Shown: positions 17,945 to 27,882 of the stretch, piece by piece
Numbering within the stretch: position 1 is the first letter of the stretch
Layout of the letters: every line of letters begins with the position of its first letter
Source: an uncultured Spirochaetaceae bacterium
GTDB lineage: Bacteria; Spirochaetota; Spirochaetia; Sphaerochaetales; Sphaerochaetaceae
Length of the DNA: 64,000 bases
Assembly (NCBI GenBank): GCA_944389975.1
Contig: CALXOH010000016.1
Coordinates: forward strand, 1-64,000
Direction of reading: 5' to 3'
Notes under the pieces: model-generated
What the model was told of the DNA's origin: nothing
Seen by the model: only the letters and a program-made list of their open reading frames with translations
Database searches by the model: none
Program-made: the position numbers and the translations under genes

Positions 17945-19299
17945 AGAATGTACCTCGTGAGATCCTGATCTTCGATTATACCACCAAGTCTCTCATCGAC
18001 GAACTCCTTTGTAATAGTCACGGTCTCCCCTCTCTTCAAGTCGGCATTGAACGAGATGTCCTCAAGAAGCCTTTCCATCACCGTGTGAAGTCTGCGGGCA
18101 CCGATGTTGTCCGTTCTCTTGTTCGCTTCCTCTGCCAGCGCGCTGATCCTCTTGAGTGCATCGTCAGAGAACTCGAGTTTAACGTTTTCTGTCTCCAGAA
18201 GCGCCTTGTACTGCTTCACCATTGCGTTGCTGGGCTCCTGCAAAATCCTGTAGAAGTCATCCGCAGTCAGGTCTTTCAACTCAACGCGGAGGGGGAATCG
18301 CCCCTGGAGCTCCGGAATGAGGTCGGAAGGTTTTGACATGCTGAACGCACCTGCCGCGATGAAGAGGATGTTCGTAGTGTCGATCACGCCCCACTTCGTC
18401 GACACCTTCGTTCCCTCGACTATCGGGAGTATGTCGCGCTGAACCCCTTCGCGGGATACATCTTGTGTGTTGTGGCTTCCCTTGGAGCAGATCTTGTCGA
18501 TCTCATCGATGAAGATGATACCCATCTCCTCGGTTCTCTTTTTCGCTTCCTCGACGACGTTGTCGTTGTTTGTAAGCTTCTCAAGTTCCTCTTCTCGGAT
18601 TATCTCACGAGCCCTCTTGATCGTGACCTTCTTCCTCTGGTTCCTGTTCTGACCGAACATCGACCCGATGTTTGACATCATGTTGTTCAGTTCGTCGGCT
18701 TGCATCTCCTGGGACGGGAATACCCCGACTCCGCTGATCCTGAGCTGTGGCTTCTGCTCGATCTCGACTTCCTTGTCGTCGAAGACTCCCCTGCGGAGCA
18801 TGTCCTTGAACTTCTCCCTTGTCTTTTGCACGTCCTCTGAGATCTCATTCTTCCCTTTCTTGTCTGCTTCCGGAAGCAATAGATCAAGAAGCTTCTCTTC
18901 AACCTTGTGGTCTACTTCCCCTTCCCTCGTCTTGTAAAGCTCTTCCTTTACGAGGTTGAGGCTGGAAGCCATCAAATCCCTTACCATCGACTCGACATCC
19001 CTTCCGACGTACCCTACTTCGGTGTACTTCGTCGCTTCGACTTTTATAAACGGTGCCGATGCCAGGCGTGCGATACGGCGTGCAATCTCGGTTTTCCCGA
19101 CTCCCGTGGGGCCGATCATGATTATGTTCTTTGGAGTTACTTCGCTCTTTATATCCTCGGGGAGCGCCTTACGCCTCACGCGGTTCCTGATTGCAACTGC
19201 AATCATCTTCTTAGCTTCTTCCTGTCCGATTATATATTGATCGAGAGCTGCCACTATCTCCCGCGGCATCATATCGTCAAGCTTGCGTTTTTCCATCAA
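17941..19299 (-). CDS. hslU: HslU, ATPase subunit of the HslUV protease
   Basis: An AAA+ unfoldase of 452 residues that feeds substrates to HslV. It has [18 protein letters not shown] near the start, Walker [10 protein letters not shown], the pore motif GYVGRD, Walker B IIFIDEID, and a C-terminus ending RYIL that docks into HslV. The length is standard. Its start overlaps hslV by 23 bp. Confidence 0.97.
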   Translation of the reverse strand: MMEKRKLDDMMPREIVAALDQYIIGQEEAKKMIAVAIRNRVRRKALPEDIKSEVTPKNIIMIGPTGVGKTEIARRIARLASAPFIKVEATKYTEVGYVGRDVESMVRDLMASSLNLVKEELYKTREGEVDHKVEEKLLDLLLPEADKKGKNEISEDVQKTREKFKDMLRRGVFDDKEVEIEQKPQLRISGVGVFPSQEMQADELNNMMSNIGSMFGQNRNQRKKVTIKRAREIIREEELEKLTNNDNVVEEAKKRTEEMGIIFIDEIDKICSKGSHNTQDVSREGVQRDILPIVEGTKVSTKWGVIDTTNILFIAAGAFSMSKPSDLIPELQGRFPLRVELKDLTADDFYRILQEPSNAMVKQYKALLETENVKLEFSDDALKRISALAEEANKRTDNIGARRLHTVMERLLEDISFNADLKRGETVTITKEFVDERLGGIIEDQDLTRYIL

Positions 19300-19825
19300 T
19301 GACCTCCGTAATTATGTTGTGGTTTGTGTAGATGCAGATGTCAGCTGCGATCGAAACGCTCTTTTTTGCAATCTCCTCCGCATCCCATCCGACGTTCGAG
19401 TCAAGGTACGCCCTTGCCGCTGCCTCCGCGTAGTTTCCTCCGCTTCCGATCGCCATCACATCCCCTTCAGGCTCCAGGACGTCTCCGACTCCGCTGATCA
19501 TGAACATCTTCACTCCGTCTGATGCAAGCATCATCGCCTCCAAGTTCCTGAGCTGTTTGTCCATCCTCCACTGCTTTGCAAGTTCTACGGCAGCGCGTGT
19601 AAGATCGCCCGAGAATTCCTTGAGTTTCCCTTCAAAGAGCTCGAAGAGGGTGAATGCATCTGCCGTGGCACCAGCAAATCCGATAATCACCTTGCCGTCG
19701 TAAAGCCTTCTGACTTTCCTTGCATTTCCCTTGACAACAGTATTTCCCTGCGTGACCTGTCCATCCCCTGCGATGGCAACCATCCCGTTTTTCCTTACGG
19801 CACAAATCGTTGTTCCCTGCATCAT
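19277..19825 (-). CDS. hslV: HslV, peptidase subunit of the HslUV protease
   Basis: A proteasome-related threonine peptidase of 182 residues. The short leader MMQG is removed to expose the catalytic Thr in [28 protein letters not shown] and AIGSGGNYA are family signatures. Its ATG overlaps the xerC stop (ATGA), with AAAGGAA upstream. The order xerC-hslV-hslU is conserved in many bacteria. Confidence 0.97.
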   Translation of the reverse strand: MMQGTTICAVRKNGMVAIAGDGQVTQGNTVVKGNARKVRRLYDGKVIIGFAGATADAFTLFELFEGKLKEFSGDLTRAAVELAKQWRMDKQLRNLEAMMLASDGVKMFMISGVGDVLEPEGDVMAIGSGGNYAEAAARAYLDSNVGWDAEEIAKKSVSIAADICIYTNHNIITEVIDGKTQA

Positions 19826-20721
19826 TTCCTTTCCTCATGGGCATGAGGATGATTCTCCTCGTATACCCTTTCCAGCTTTTCAAGCGAAACGTGGGTGTAT
19901 ATCTGGGTCGTGGATATGCTCTCGTGCCCAAGTAGTTCCTGAACAAATCTTATGTCAGCGCCCCTGTCAAGCATGTGCGTAGCAAAGCTATGACGGAGCG
20001 TATGGGGTGAAAAGTCCTTCGTAAACCCGAGTTTCACTTTGTACTCATCAAAGATAATATGGCACGATGAAAGCGGCAACCTCGAACCCCGTGAACCGAT
20101 GAAAAGCGCCTTCTCCCCGCTTTTCCCTTTCATCTCCAGGTATTCGTTCCTTTTTTCTATGTAATCTTTGATCTCCCCGGCTGCGTTCCTCGTCAAAAAC
20201 AAAAACCGCTCCTTCCTGCCCTTTCCTTCGATCTTTATACGCCTCTCGCTCCATTCGATATCTGAAACGTCTACGGATATCGCTTCGCTGATGCGAGCTC
20301 CTGTCGTGTATAAGAATAGAAAGAGTATGTGGTCGCGTAATGCCAGGAACCCCTCTTCCCTGTACGATAAAAGCCTCCCCACCTCCTCTTTTGTAAGGAC
20401 TGAAGGAAGCTTTTTCTCGACTTTCCTCATCGAGATTGCTTCAAAAGGGTTCTCCTTCACTATCCTCTTCCTTTCAAGAAACGAAAAGAAGCGGCGCATC
20501 GTAGTTATCTTTCTTCTCACCGAACTCTCATCATACTCATTTGAAAGAACGCCTACGTACTTTCGGGCATCGTGGATCGTGAATGCCTTGATATCCAATT
20601 CCTCCGATTTGACGTATAAATCAAAATGGACAAGGTCGATGCTGTAGTTCTTGACTGTATTTTCGCTGAGGTTCCTCATTCCCCTCAAATATGAGATGAA
20701 GTCCTCGTATATGAATTCCAT
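19822..20721 (-). CDS. xerC: tyrosine recombinase XerC-like
   Basis: A 299-residue site-specific recombinase, expected to resolve chromosome dimers at dif together with XerD. The catalytic set is present: Arg in [21 protein letters not shown] (H-x-x-R), [14 protein letters not shown] with the nucleophile Tyr. The N-terminal SAM-like domain starts [19 protein letters not shown]. The XerC name rests on its place before hslVU. It lies 12 bp after the dprA-like gene; no topA or trmFO lies between them. Confidence 0.92.
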   Translation of the reverse strand: MEFIYEDFISYLRGMRNLSENTVKNYSIDLVHFDLYVKSEELDIKAFTIHDARKYVGVLSNEYDESSVRRKITTMRRFFSFLERKRIVKENPFEAISMRKVEKKLPSVLTKEEVGRLLSYREEGFLALRDHILFLFLYTTGARISEAISVDVSDIEWSERRIKIEGKGRKERFLFLTRNAAGEIKDYIEKRNEYLEMKGKSGEKALFIGSRGSRLPLSSCHIIFDEYKVKLGFTKDFSPHTLRHSFATHMLDRGADIRFVQELLGHESISTTQIYTHVSLEKLERVYEENHPHAHEERK

Positions 20722-20733
20722 AAAACAAATATA

Positions 20734-21306
20734 TCACTTGATAAGCTTGTAGTGGAATCTGAAGGAATCTGTTCTGATGCATCCATTCCTGTCTTGGTAC
20801 GCAACTACTTCAGGAAATTCGAAGAGGTTTGAGAAGCTGTCGAACATCGGAATTCCAGAGTAAAGAAGGTTTTCACTTGCCTTGTTGAGTGCAACCCGGG
20901 AAAGCGCTGTCGGAATGTTGTTGTCAAGTGCGAATAGAAGTGCCTTCTCCAGTGGGGAGAAAAAGAGTGCCATGGAAGATGATGCGATCAAGAGTTCCCT
21001 TTTCAAGCATGAAGAGGGCTTTACAACACCTCCTCCTGTTAAAACTACAAGCTCTTTCAGCGGGTAGTTTTTGATATCACTGGTGAATGAATACAGCCTT
21101 CTGCCGGTCTCGTATAAAACATCGACCAGAACTTTCACCACCCGCTCATCTCCGTCTGTTGCAATGTCAAATCCCGAAAGGCTTGCCTCTATCGCGCTCA
21201 GTGCGATCGCCCGTTCCTTTTCCCTGTCGAAATACCTGTTTGATACAAAAGCGACAAGATCGCCCTTCAACTTCTCTCCTATGTATTCGTATCCGATTTT
21301 TTCCAT
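20734..21306 (-). CDS. divergent DprA-like Rossmann protein (tentative)
   Basis: A product of about 190 residues without an obvious family signature. Its blocks follow DprA order: LVAFVSNRYFD, SGFDIATDGD, YPLKELVVLTGGGVV, RELLIASSSMALFFSP, then ALDNNIPTALSRVALNKAS. Position supports this, because dprA precedes xerC-hslVU in many bacteria and lies in this area in treponemes. The DNA-binding residues of true DprA (GxAxGID, RNR) are not conserved, so function may be lost or changed. I chose the ATG at 21306 rather than TTG at 21321; neither has a clear ribosome-binding site. Confidence 0.5.
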   Translation of the reverse strand: MEKIGYEYIGEKLKGDLVAFVSNRYFDREKERAIALSAIEASLSGFDIATDGDERVVKVLVDVLYETGRRLYSFTSDIKNYPLKELVVLTGGGVVKPSSCLKRELLIASSSMALFFSPLEKALLFALDNNIPTALSRVALNKASENLLYSGIPMFDSFSNLFEFPEVVAYQDRNGCIRTDSFRFHYKLIK

Positions 21307-21362
21307 GACTATAGAGTGCAAAAAGGTCGGATGATGACGAATTTGCGATGTATACGTAATTC

Positions 21363-21391
21363 TTGCGTACTATTCGAATAAGCATTATACT
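21363..21391 (+). promoter_or_regulatory. promoter of the ATPase gene
   Basis: TTGCGT (21363-21368), 17-bp spacer, TATACT (21386-21391). A perfect 10-bp palindrome TATTCGAATA (21371-21380) lies inside the spacer. Confidence 0.65.
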
Positions 21392-21429
21392 TTATTCAGT
21401 CTTGATTTACTAAGTTTAAACTGAATAAA
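21391..21429 (+). repeat. 10-bp inverted repeat at the ATPase transcript start
   Basis: TTTATTCAGT (21391-21400) and ACTGAATAAA (21420-21429) are perfect inverted copies separated by 19 bases. The repeat spans the expected transcription start and ends next to the ribosome-binding site, so it could be an operator or a 5' leader hairpin. Confidence 0.7.
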
Positions 21430-21440
21430 AAGGAGAAATG

Positions 21441-22793
21441 ATGAAAGGACGGGAGAAAGAGAAGGAAATGTTACTCAAATTCCTGAATGGAAAGGATAAG
21501 GCCTGCCTTGTTTATGGCCTCAGAAGAATTGGAAAAAGCTACCTTATTCAAAATTCATTGGCTCTTTCCGGTCGGAAATTCCTCTATTACGAGTGTGTTG
21601 AGGCATCCCTTGAAACGAATCTACGCCTTTTCTGTTCCTCATTCGGCATCAGGCCTCTCCTCCCATATGCGACCTTTCTCGATGCATTCAGAGAACTTGG
21701 CCGGATCGCCGGGGAGATGGTGGTCGTAATCGATGAATACCAGAACCTCGGGCACAGGGAAAGCGATGCGGACATCGATTCGCTCATGCAGATTGCAATC
21801 GACCAGGCACCGGCTGGGATGAAGATCATAATATGCGGCTCATACGTGACTGCCATGAGAAAGCTTTTGGATGAGGAGAACCCTCTTTTCGGAAGATTCA
21901 ATCCGATAATCCATCTGGAGGCGATGGATTATCTGGACTCATCTCTTTTCTATCAGGATCTTGAAATCAGGGAAAAGATATCTTTCTATTCGGTATTCGG
22001 GGGAAACCCATACATCAACGATGCGCTTACCCCGGAAGAAGGGCTTGGGGCGAACATCATAAGCAACATTATCGAGCAGGACAGCATCGGTAGGAACTAC
22101 ATAGAAAACCAGCTTTTCAAGGAAATAAGGAAGCTTGAAGGAATAAACGACATTCTTTCCATTATCGCAAACGGCAAGAAAAGCTACAGCGACATACAAT
22201 CGAAACTCATCGGAAGATCTTCCAGTTACGCCGCAGATCGCCTTTCCGTCCTTGAGAAAATGGATGTCGTAAGAAAATCCTCGCCGATAAACGATCCGGA
22301 TAACAAGAAGAAGGCACGGTATGAGATTGCTGACAATCTCATCAGATTCTATTTTGCATATGTTTTCCCAAACAAGAGTGCCATCCAAGTCCTCGGAGGG
22401 GAGGCATTCTTTAATTCATACGTCGAAAAAAGCCTCGAAACGTTCATCTCTTATCGTTTCGAAGGAATTGCAAGGGAATATTTTTCAAAGCTTGCAAGGA
22501 AGGGAAAACTTCCTGAAATCAAAGACATAGGTGCTTACAATTACGATGATCCGGCAGGAAGGAGGAACGGAGTGTTTGACGTGGCATTGAAATTCGATGA
22601 TGGCTACGACATCTATGAGGTGAAGTTTCTCAAAAGCCCGATGGAGAAGCAGTTGATGGAGAAGGAGGTTTCAAAGATCTTATCAATCACATCTTTGAAA
22701 GTACGTAACGTAGGCTTGATTTCATCTTCCGGGTTTGGATCCGATTTCGATGGTACACATCTTATTAAAGGGGAAGATATTTACAATCCTTGA
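21441..22793 (+). CDS. archaeal-type AAA ATPase with DUF234-like C-terminus
   Basis: A 450-residue STAND/AAA-like ATPase: P-loop YGLRRIGKSYL (about 25-35), Walker B VVVIDEYQNL (about 94-103), sensor region IIICGSYVTAM, a winged-helix stretch (SIIANGKKSYSDIQSKLIG), and a C-terminal DUF234-type domain whose FDVALKFDDGYDIYEVKF resembles a PD-(D/E)xK nuclease core (D...ExK). The family is widespread, mobile and poorly understood. AAAAAGGAG favours the second ATG (21441) over that at 21438. It is the only plus-strand gene between xerD and the dprA-like gene, consistent with insertion, and ends 1 bp from xerD. Confidence 0.82.
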   Translation: MKGREKEKEMLLKFLNGKDKACLVYGLRRIGKSYLIQNSLALSGRKFLYYECVEASLETNLRLFCSSFGIRPLLPYATFLDAFRELGRIAGEMVVVIDEYQNLGHRESDADIDSLMQIAIDQAPAGMKIIICGSYVTAMRKLLDEENPLFGRFNPIIHLEAMDYLDSSLFYQDLEIREKISFYSVFGGNPYINDALTPEEGLGANIISNIIEQDSIGRNYIENQLFKEIRKLEGINDILSIIANGKKSYSDIQSKLIGRSSSYAADRLSVLEKMDVVRKSSPINDPDNKKKARYEIADNLIRFYFAYVFPNKSAIQVLGGEAFFNSYVEKSLETFISYRFEGIAREYFSKLARKGKLPEIKDIGAYNYDDPAGRRNGVFDVALKFDDGYDIYEVKFLKSPMEKQLMEKEVSKILSITSLKVRNVGLISSSGFGSDFDGTHLIKGEDIYNP

Positions 22794-22794
22794 T

Positions 22795-23685
22795 TCAGTC
22801 TTCGGAGAACTCGTCGAACGTCTTCAGTATTTCCTTCGTATCGAGATGGGTGTATATCTGGGTTGTCGCTATATCCTCGTGCCCCAGCATCTCCTGTACG
22901 CTTCTCAGGCTCGCTCCGTGTGCGATCATATGCGAGCCGAAGCTATGGCGGAATGTGTGTAGCGATCCCTTCTCCAGTAAATCATCCGATGCGATGTGGA
23001 AACGCACTTCGACAGCCTGCCGGGTAAGCCTCGTGCCGTTCTGCCCGAGAAAGAGCGCTTTCTCTTTCTTTCCTGAAAGGAGTATCGGACGGATTCTCTT
23101 GATGTAGTCTTCAAGAAGCAAAGAGGCTCTCTCCCCGATGAATACGACCCTCTCCTTACATCGCTTTCCCCTCACTTTTATCCGTTCTTCCCCGGGAAGG
23201 TATGAACTTAGATCCAATGAGCATAGCTCGCTGATCCTCATTCCGCTTGAGTACAAAAGCTCGAATATCGCAAGATCCCTCCGCGATAGAATGTCACTTT
23301 TCTTCTCGAGATTGTCGAAAAGGATCTCGATCTCCTCCTCTGTAAATGCAATTGGAAGGTGCAACTCCCTTTTGGGCGCTTCGATCAGTTTCGACGGGTC
23401 GTCCTTTCTCAGCCCTTCAATGAGGAGGAATTTATGGAAAGAGCGCAAAGTCGGCAAAATCCGCATAAGAGTGCGGTTCGTAATTCCCCCTTCCTTTCTC
23501 TTCCCGACGTACATGTCGATATCCTCGAAAGTCGATGTGAATGCATCTTTCCCGATTCTCTGTAGAAAGTCCAGGTAGAAGCCTATCTCCCTCGTATAGG
23601 CTTCCTGCGTTTTCTCCGATAGCCTTTCCCCGTACTCAAGGTACTCGGCATATCGTGATAGAATCTCACTTCTTCTCATCGTCAT
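22795..23685 (-). CDS. xerD: tyrosine recombinase XerD-like
   Basis: A second Xer recombinase, 296 residues, probably the partner of XerC at dif. Catalytic residues: [38 protein letters not shown]. It overlaps the end of ftsZ by 20 bp, tying its expression to the division operon, where FtsK would activate it. Assigning XerD rather than XerC rests on context and general similarity only. Confidence 0.88.
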   Translation of the reverse strand: MTMRRSEILSRYAEYLEYGERLSEKTQEAYTREIGFYLDFLQRIGKDAFTSTFEDIDMYVGKRKEGGITNRTLMRILPTLRSFHKFLLIEGLRKDDPSKLIEAPKRELHLPIAFTEEEIEILFDNLEKKSDILSRRDLAIFELLYSSGMRISELCSLDLSSYLPGEERIKVRGKRCKERVVFIGERASLLLEDYIKRIRPILLSGKKEKALFLGQNGTRLTRQAVEVRFHIASDDLLEKGSLHTFRHSFGSHMIAHGASLRSVQEMLGHEDIATTQIYTHLDTKEILKTFDEFSED

Positions 23686-24922
23686 CGGGTCGCGAATACC
23701 TCAGCACTGCGGGAATCGAGTAGTCATTGTTGTCCCTGTTCCTCTTTCCAAGCTGTGCCTGAAGATCCTGCCATCTGTTGACTGTTATGGTTGCAGGGTT
23801 AGAGGAATCCTGTTTCTTCTCCTTGACTTCCTCCTCCCTCTTCTCCTCTTCTTTCTTCTCTTCCTTCTTCAGCCAGTTCTGGCTTTCCTTCCTCTTTGAG
23901 AAGACGTCGACTTCCCTGTCAGTCTCGGCCTTGACTTCCTTTCTTTCGTCAAAGCCTGTTGCGATGACTGTGACTTTTATCCTCTCGCCCAAGTTCGGGT
24001 TGTACGACTGCCCTGCGATCACGAGTACATCCTCCGAGCAGTGCTCCGTAATGATCTCGACTACATCCTGGTATTCCTGGATCGTGAGGCTGTCCCCGCC
24101 TGCAAGGTTTACAAGGACGTTTTTCGCCCCTACTATACTTGCGTTCTCCAAGAGCGGGTTGCTTACTGCAAGGCGTGCAGCTTCCTTGGCCCTGTCTTCG
24201 CCCTCTCCGAACCCAAGCCCGATGAGCGCATCACCCTTGCCCTTCATGACGGTCTTTACGTCGGCAAAGTCAATGTTGATCTCTCCCGGTTCAGTGATCA
24301 GATCGGATATCCCCTGCACGGATTGTAACAGCGCGCTGTCAGCTATGATGAAAGCCTGCTTGATCGGAGTATTGTTGTCGACTATGCTCAAAAGGTGCTG
24401 GTTCGGAATGAGTATGAGGGTGTCAACCTGTTTTCTGAGTTTCTCTATCCCCGCTTCGGCAAGAAGAAGCTTCTTCTTCCCTTCGAACGCAAAAGGCGTG
24501 GTCACTACAGCGACGGTGAGCGCCCCTATGCTCTTTGCAATCTCTGCAACAACGCTCACAGCTCCCGTTCCGGTTCCGCCTCCCATGCCTGCAGTGATGA
24601 AAACCATGTCGGCGTTCTCCAAAGCCGCCCTTATCTCATCCTTCGACTCCAAAGCCGCTTTCTCCCCGACTTCGGGCATTCCACCAGCCCCAAGGCCTCC
24701 GGTGAGTTCCTTCCCGATTGCTATACGCGTTTCGGCGTTCGATCTCTGAAGAGCCTGCACGTCAGTGTTGAGCGCAATGAACGAGACTTTGTTCAGACCT
24801 GCTGCGATCATCCTGTTCACCGCGTTTCCGCCGCCGCCACCCACTCCGACTACTTTTATGATAGTAGGTGCTGTCTGCTCCGCCCCTATCGTATCCTCTA
24901 TGTCAAAAATATCGTAATCCAT
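23666..24922 (-). CDS. ftsZ: cell division protein FtsZ
   Basis: The tubulin-like GTPase that forms the division ring, 418 residues. GTP-binding [11 protein letters not shown] and GGGTGTGAV, catalytic-loop DFADVKTVM, then a highly charged Lys/Glu linker and a C-terminal peptide ([12 protein letters not shown]) that contacts FtsA. The start is the ATG at 24922 with GGAGG five bases upstream; the upstream in-frame TTG is less likely. It follows ftsA by 16 bp. Confidence 0.97.
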   Translation of the reverse strand: MDYDIFDIEDTIGAEQTAPTIIKVVGVGGGGGNAVNRMIAAGLNKVSFIALNTDVQALQRSNAETRIAIGKELTGGLGAGGMPEVGEKAALESKDEIRAALENADMVFITAGMGGGTGTGAVSVVAEIAKSIGALTVAVVTTPFAFEGKKKLLLAEAGIEKLRKQVDTLILIPNQHLLSIVDNNTPIKQAFIIADSALLQSVQGISDLITEPGEINIDFADVKTVMKGKGDALIGLGFGEGEDRAKEAARLAVSNPLLENASIVGAKNVLVNLAGGDSLTIQEYQDVVEIITEHCSEDVLVIAGQSYNPNLGERIKVTVIATGFDERKEVKAETDREVDVFSKRKESQNWLKKEEKKEEEKREEEVKEKKQDSSNPATITVNRWQDLQAQLGKRNRDNNDYSIPAVLRYSRPDDDEKK

Positions 24923-24938
24923 ACACACCTCCAAAAAT

Positions 24939-26171
24939 CTAGAATAGCTTACCGAAAAGCCCTTTCATTTTCTGACCGAATCCGCCCTTCTCCTTTCTTG
25001 AAACCACGGCAGGGCTCAATTCCCTCAGCCTCTTCGCCTCGAGCCTCACAAGTCCCAGTACAGTCGAGTACTTCGGGTTGATATATTGCCTGTCAAGACC
25101 GCTGATCGCAACTGGAAAACCAATCCGGGCAGGTATTCTGAATATCTCGCAGCATAGCTCCGTGACTCCGGATAATAGCGATCCTCCGCCGACTAGAACT
25201 ATTCCCGCACCGAACGGCCCTGATATCCCGTTCTTCTCCAACTCCCCTTCAAGAAGGGAGAAGATCTCGGCCATCCTCGGTTCGATCACCTTCGCCAGTT
25301 CCTTCCTCGGAAACCTGAATGCCTGCTTTCCTCCGACTGCGGGGGTTATCATCATCTCATCCTCGCTCACGCTTGGAGTGTGGCACGATCCGTTTTCGAT
25401 CTTTATCGACTCCGCCGCAACCTTCGGAAGCTGAAGCATGTAGGCAATGTCGCTTGTGACTATATCCCCGCCCATGGAAATCCCGCCGACGTACACCGGG
25501 CTTCCCTGGCTGTAACATATCATCGTAGTCGTACCGGAGCCGATGTTGATTACTATAGCTCCCATCTCCTTCTCTTCCGATGTAAGCACCACTTCGCTAT
25601 CTGCAAGCACGTCAAGACATAGGCGCTGTACTTGGAGACCCGCCTTCTGTACGCACTTTCTTTCATTCTGGCAGATCGAGGAGGATGCAGTGACCAGCAG
25701 TACCCTCGTGTCGAGCCTGTGTCCGATCATATCTATCGGGTCTTTTATCCCGGAACGGGAATCGACCTGGAAGTCCTGCACGAGGGTGTGGATTATCTCC
25801 TTGTCCTGCGGAATGTCGTGCGCACGGGCGATCTCGATCGACTTACGTATGTCGTCGTTCTTGATCTCCTGGTCACGGTTTGTGATTCCCACCGCCCCGC
25901 TTGACTGTATCCCCTCTATGTGCTCCCCGCCTATTCCAAGGATTACGGAGGTTACTTCGCTTCCGCTTTGGAGCTCTGCGTCCGTCACTACGCTGTTTAT
26001 CGCCTTCAATGTCTGTTCGATGTTTACTATGCTTCCGTTCTTGACACCTTCGCTGCTCCGCTCGGAGACAGCCTCGATCATCAGTTCCCCTTCCTTTGTA
26101 AACGATCCGATAACCGCCCTTATGCTCGTCGTACCAATGTCCAGTCCGAGTAAAGTCTTGTCACTTGCCAT
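24939..26171 (-). CDS. ftsA: cell division protein FtsA
   Basis: An actin-fold ATPase that anchors FtsZ to the membrane. It has [16 protein letters not shown] at the N-terminus, [10 protein letters not shown] and [11 protein letters not shown] nucleotide motifs, and the C-terminal amphipathic helix [12 protein letters not shown] that binds the membrane. About 410 residues, normal length. The ATG overlaps the stop of the upstream ftsQ-position gene (TGATG). Confidence 0.96.
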   Translation of the reverse strand: MASDKTLLGLDIGTTSIRAVIGSFTKEGELMIEAVSERSSEGVKNGSIVNIEQTLKAINSVVTDAELQSGSEVTSVILGIGGEHIEGIQSSGAVGITNRDQEIKNDDIRKSIEIARAHDIPQDKEIIHTLVQDFQVDSRSGIKDPIDMIGHRLDTRVLLVTASSSICQNERKCVQKAGLQVQRLCLDVLADSEVVLTSEEKEMGAIVINIGSGTTTMICYSQGSPVYVGGISMGGDIVTSDIAYMLQLPKVAAESIKIENGSCHTPSVSEDEMMITPAVGGKQAFRFPRKELAKVIEPRMAEIFSLLEGELEKNGISGPFGAGIVLVGGGSLLSGVTELCCEIFRIPARIGFPVAISGLDRQYINPKYSTVLGLVRLEAKRLRELSPAVVSRKEKGGFGQKMKGLFGKLF

Positions 26172-26707
26172 CACACACCATCCATCTTCATCAGGATTTT
26201 ACCATCATTATAGAAATATTCCCTTTCTGCAGGAAAGGAAAGTAGATCGCCGTCGCTTTCCACCTTTTCCAAAAGGGAGGAGAATGTTTTGCCATCGACC
26301 GGGGAAAGAAGATTCAGATAAGAATTTCTCCCCGGAAGGTATATCCTCAGAAATCCCATCTTCCCGTCAACTCCGCCCGAGTAGCGCGCTATGCTTTTCT
26401 CATCGATCGATGTAAGAAGCGTTGAGATTTCATCCAATATCTCCGGCGATCCGAAACGGAGCGCGTAGTCGTACATGCCTTTTGATATGAACAAAAGCGG
26501 CACGTCGCCTGATGCCCGAAGCAGCTCGATGCCCCCAAGCTCCCCGTTTTCATCAAAACCCCTTTCGCCGTCGGTGAAGATCATCTTGGATTCCGTCCTT
26601 TCAAAGGAAACGTTTGAATCCTCGAAATCGAACGTGAAATACAGGGAAAGAACAGCGAGGAACATGATTGTCAGAACTGAGAATGCGACTATGCTTTCCT
26701 GCCTCAT
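26171..26707 (-). CDS. membrane-anchored protein in the ftsQ position
   Basis: 178 residues with a single N-terminal membrane helix (SIVAFSVLTIMFLAVLSLYF) and a periplasmic domain. The place between ftsW and ftsA is that of ftsQ/divIB, and the size and topology fit a shortened FtsQ, but I see no firm POTRA signature. The start is the ATG at 26707, overlapping the ftsW stop (ATGA); a longer frame to 26755 lies inside ftsW and is unlikely. Confidence 0.6.
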   Translation of the reverse strand: MRQESIVAFSVLTIMFLAVLSLYFTFDFEDSNVSFERTESKMIFTDGERGFDENGELGGIELLRASGDVPLLFISKGMYDYALRFGSPEILDEISTLLTSIDEKSIARYSGGVDGKMGFLRIYLPGRNSYLNLLSPVDGKTFSSLLEKVESDGDLLSFPAEREYFYNDGKILMKMDGV

Positions 26708-27858
26708 TTCCCGCTCCTTCCCGTTATGTGCGTAAATCGATACAAGAATGCACACTCGAGTATCGTTATGTAGAATTCAAAGCCGTTTGCTGAGAAGAAA
26801 GGCATGCTAATGCCGCTTGACGGGAACAAGCCCAGCGTTACGAAACAAGACAAGATGGCTTTGAAAAGAATTACAAATGTAAAGCCATAGCTCGCGATCA
26901 TCACGAACTCATCGCCCGACTCGAGCGCTCTGTTGCTCGTTCTCATGCCAAGGATGAAGAGGAACATGAAAAGCAGGAATATGAGCAAGGCCCCGAGTAT
27001 CCCCAACTCCTCGATGATGTTTGCAGAGACGTAATCACCCTCTACCCCGTCAATAAGTGAAAGCTTGTAGTACCCGTTGCCAAAACCTTTTCCCAGGAAT
27101 CCACCTTCCCTGACTGCATTCAAGGAATTGATTATCCTCTCTGCATCAGCGCTGTTGCCGTCAAGGAACATCAAACGGTTGAAAACGCTCTCGAGTGCCG
27201 ATGGGATCAAGAGGAAGAGGAACGCAAATATCGTTATCGTGAATAACGAGTAGAAAAGGATGAACCTGAAGCCGAAATGCGACAACTTGAATAGCACTAC
27301 GAGCGTTAGAAAGTACAAGATCGCATAAGTGTACTTCCCTGAAAGCACCATCAGGAATATCGATATCGTTCCCGCGAGTGTTATCAGAAGGTACCACCAT
27401 CCCCTTCTCTCCCTGTTCCTGATCTTCGGGAATGCCGTCGCGACGATCCAGACTGTAGTGAAGATCAAGATATCGCTTGCATTAAGCCTCTCAAATAGCG
27501 GAGCCACCTCTTTCCCGTTTATGGCGATGTAGCTCTCGACAAGCATCAGCAAAAGCGATATCGGGTAGAAAACGTATGCGCACTTCTCAAGTCTCTTGCG
27601 TTTTGTAAAGAAGACAAGCACCCCCGTGATTAGTGCAAGTGCACCGAATGTGACCATCTCCAGAAGGTAGTAGTAGTGCTGAAGACCTTTTGATATCGCT
27701 ACGTCGTAACTTGAACTGTATGAAACAAGGAGGCCCGTCCCGGAAAGGAAAAGTGTGACGACGACAAGGGTAAACGGGGCAAGCGAACCAGATAGCTCGT
27801 CCCTGTTGACATCCCTTAGTGTAAAGTCGTCATAGTTCATTTCCTCTCTTTCGATCAT
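26704..27858 (-). CDS. ftsW: divergent SEDS glycosyltransferase FtsW
   Basis: A polytopic (about ten helices) SEDS protein of 384 residues, the family that polymerises septal glycan strands from lipid II. The C-terminal core is recognisable: GGFLGKGFGNGYYKLSL, then GDYVSANIIEELG containing the catalytic Asp, and LGLFPSSGISMPF. The loop that usually reads GxxRWI...QPSE is degraded (NGKEVAPLFERLNASD). No ftsI gene lies upstream; ftsL is only 24 bp away. An ATG at 27840, after AAAGAGAGG, is an alternative start. Confidence 0.85.
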   Translation of the reverse strand: MIEREEMNYDDFTLRDVNRDELSGSLAPFTLVVVTLFLSGTGLLVSYSSSYDVAISKGLQHYYYLLEMVTFGALALITGVLVFFTKRKRLEKCAYVFYPISLLLMLVESYIAINGKEVAPLFERLNASDILIFTTVWIVATAFPKIRNRERRGWWYLLITLAGTISIFLMVLSGKYTYAILYFLTLVVLFKLSHFGFRFILFYSLFTITIFAFLFLLIPSALESVFNRLMFLDGNSADAERIINSLNAVREGGFLGKGFGNGYYKLSLIDGVEGDYVSANIIEELGILGALLIFLLFMFLFILGMRTSNRALESGDEFVMIASYGFTFVILFKAILSCFVTLGLFPSSGISMPFFSANGFEFYITILECAFLYRFTHITGRSGK

Positions 27859-27882
27859 CTGAAGGCCATCCCGGATATACTC

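Noticed and set aside
21391-21429. dif/att site for Xer recombination at the inverted repeat near xerC/xerD
   Set aside because: The arms are 10 bp with a 19-bp centre, not 11-6-11, and the sequence does not resemble known dif sites. An operator or leader hairpin is simpler.
22795-23685. Integrase of a mobile element as an alternative to XerD
   Set aside because: The overlap with ftsZ, the chromosomal-Xer size and the intact H-x-x-R...Y set favour a housekeeping recombinase; no element boundaries were seen.
23778-24749. Plus-strand open frame (323 codons) antisense to ftsZ
   Set aside because: Ser/Phe/Pro-rich shadow of ftsZ with no ribosome-binding site or domain.
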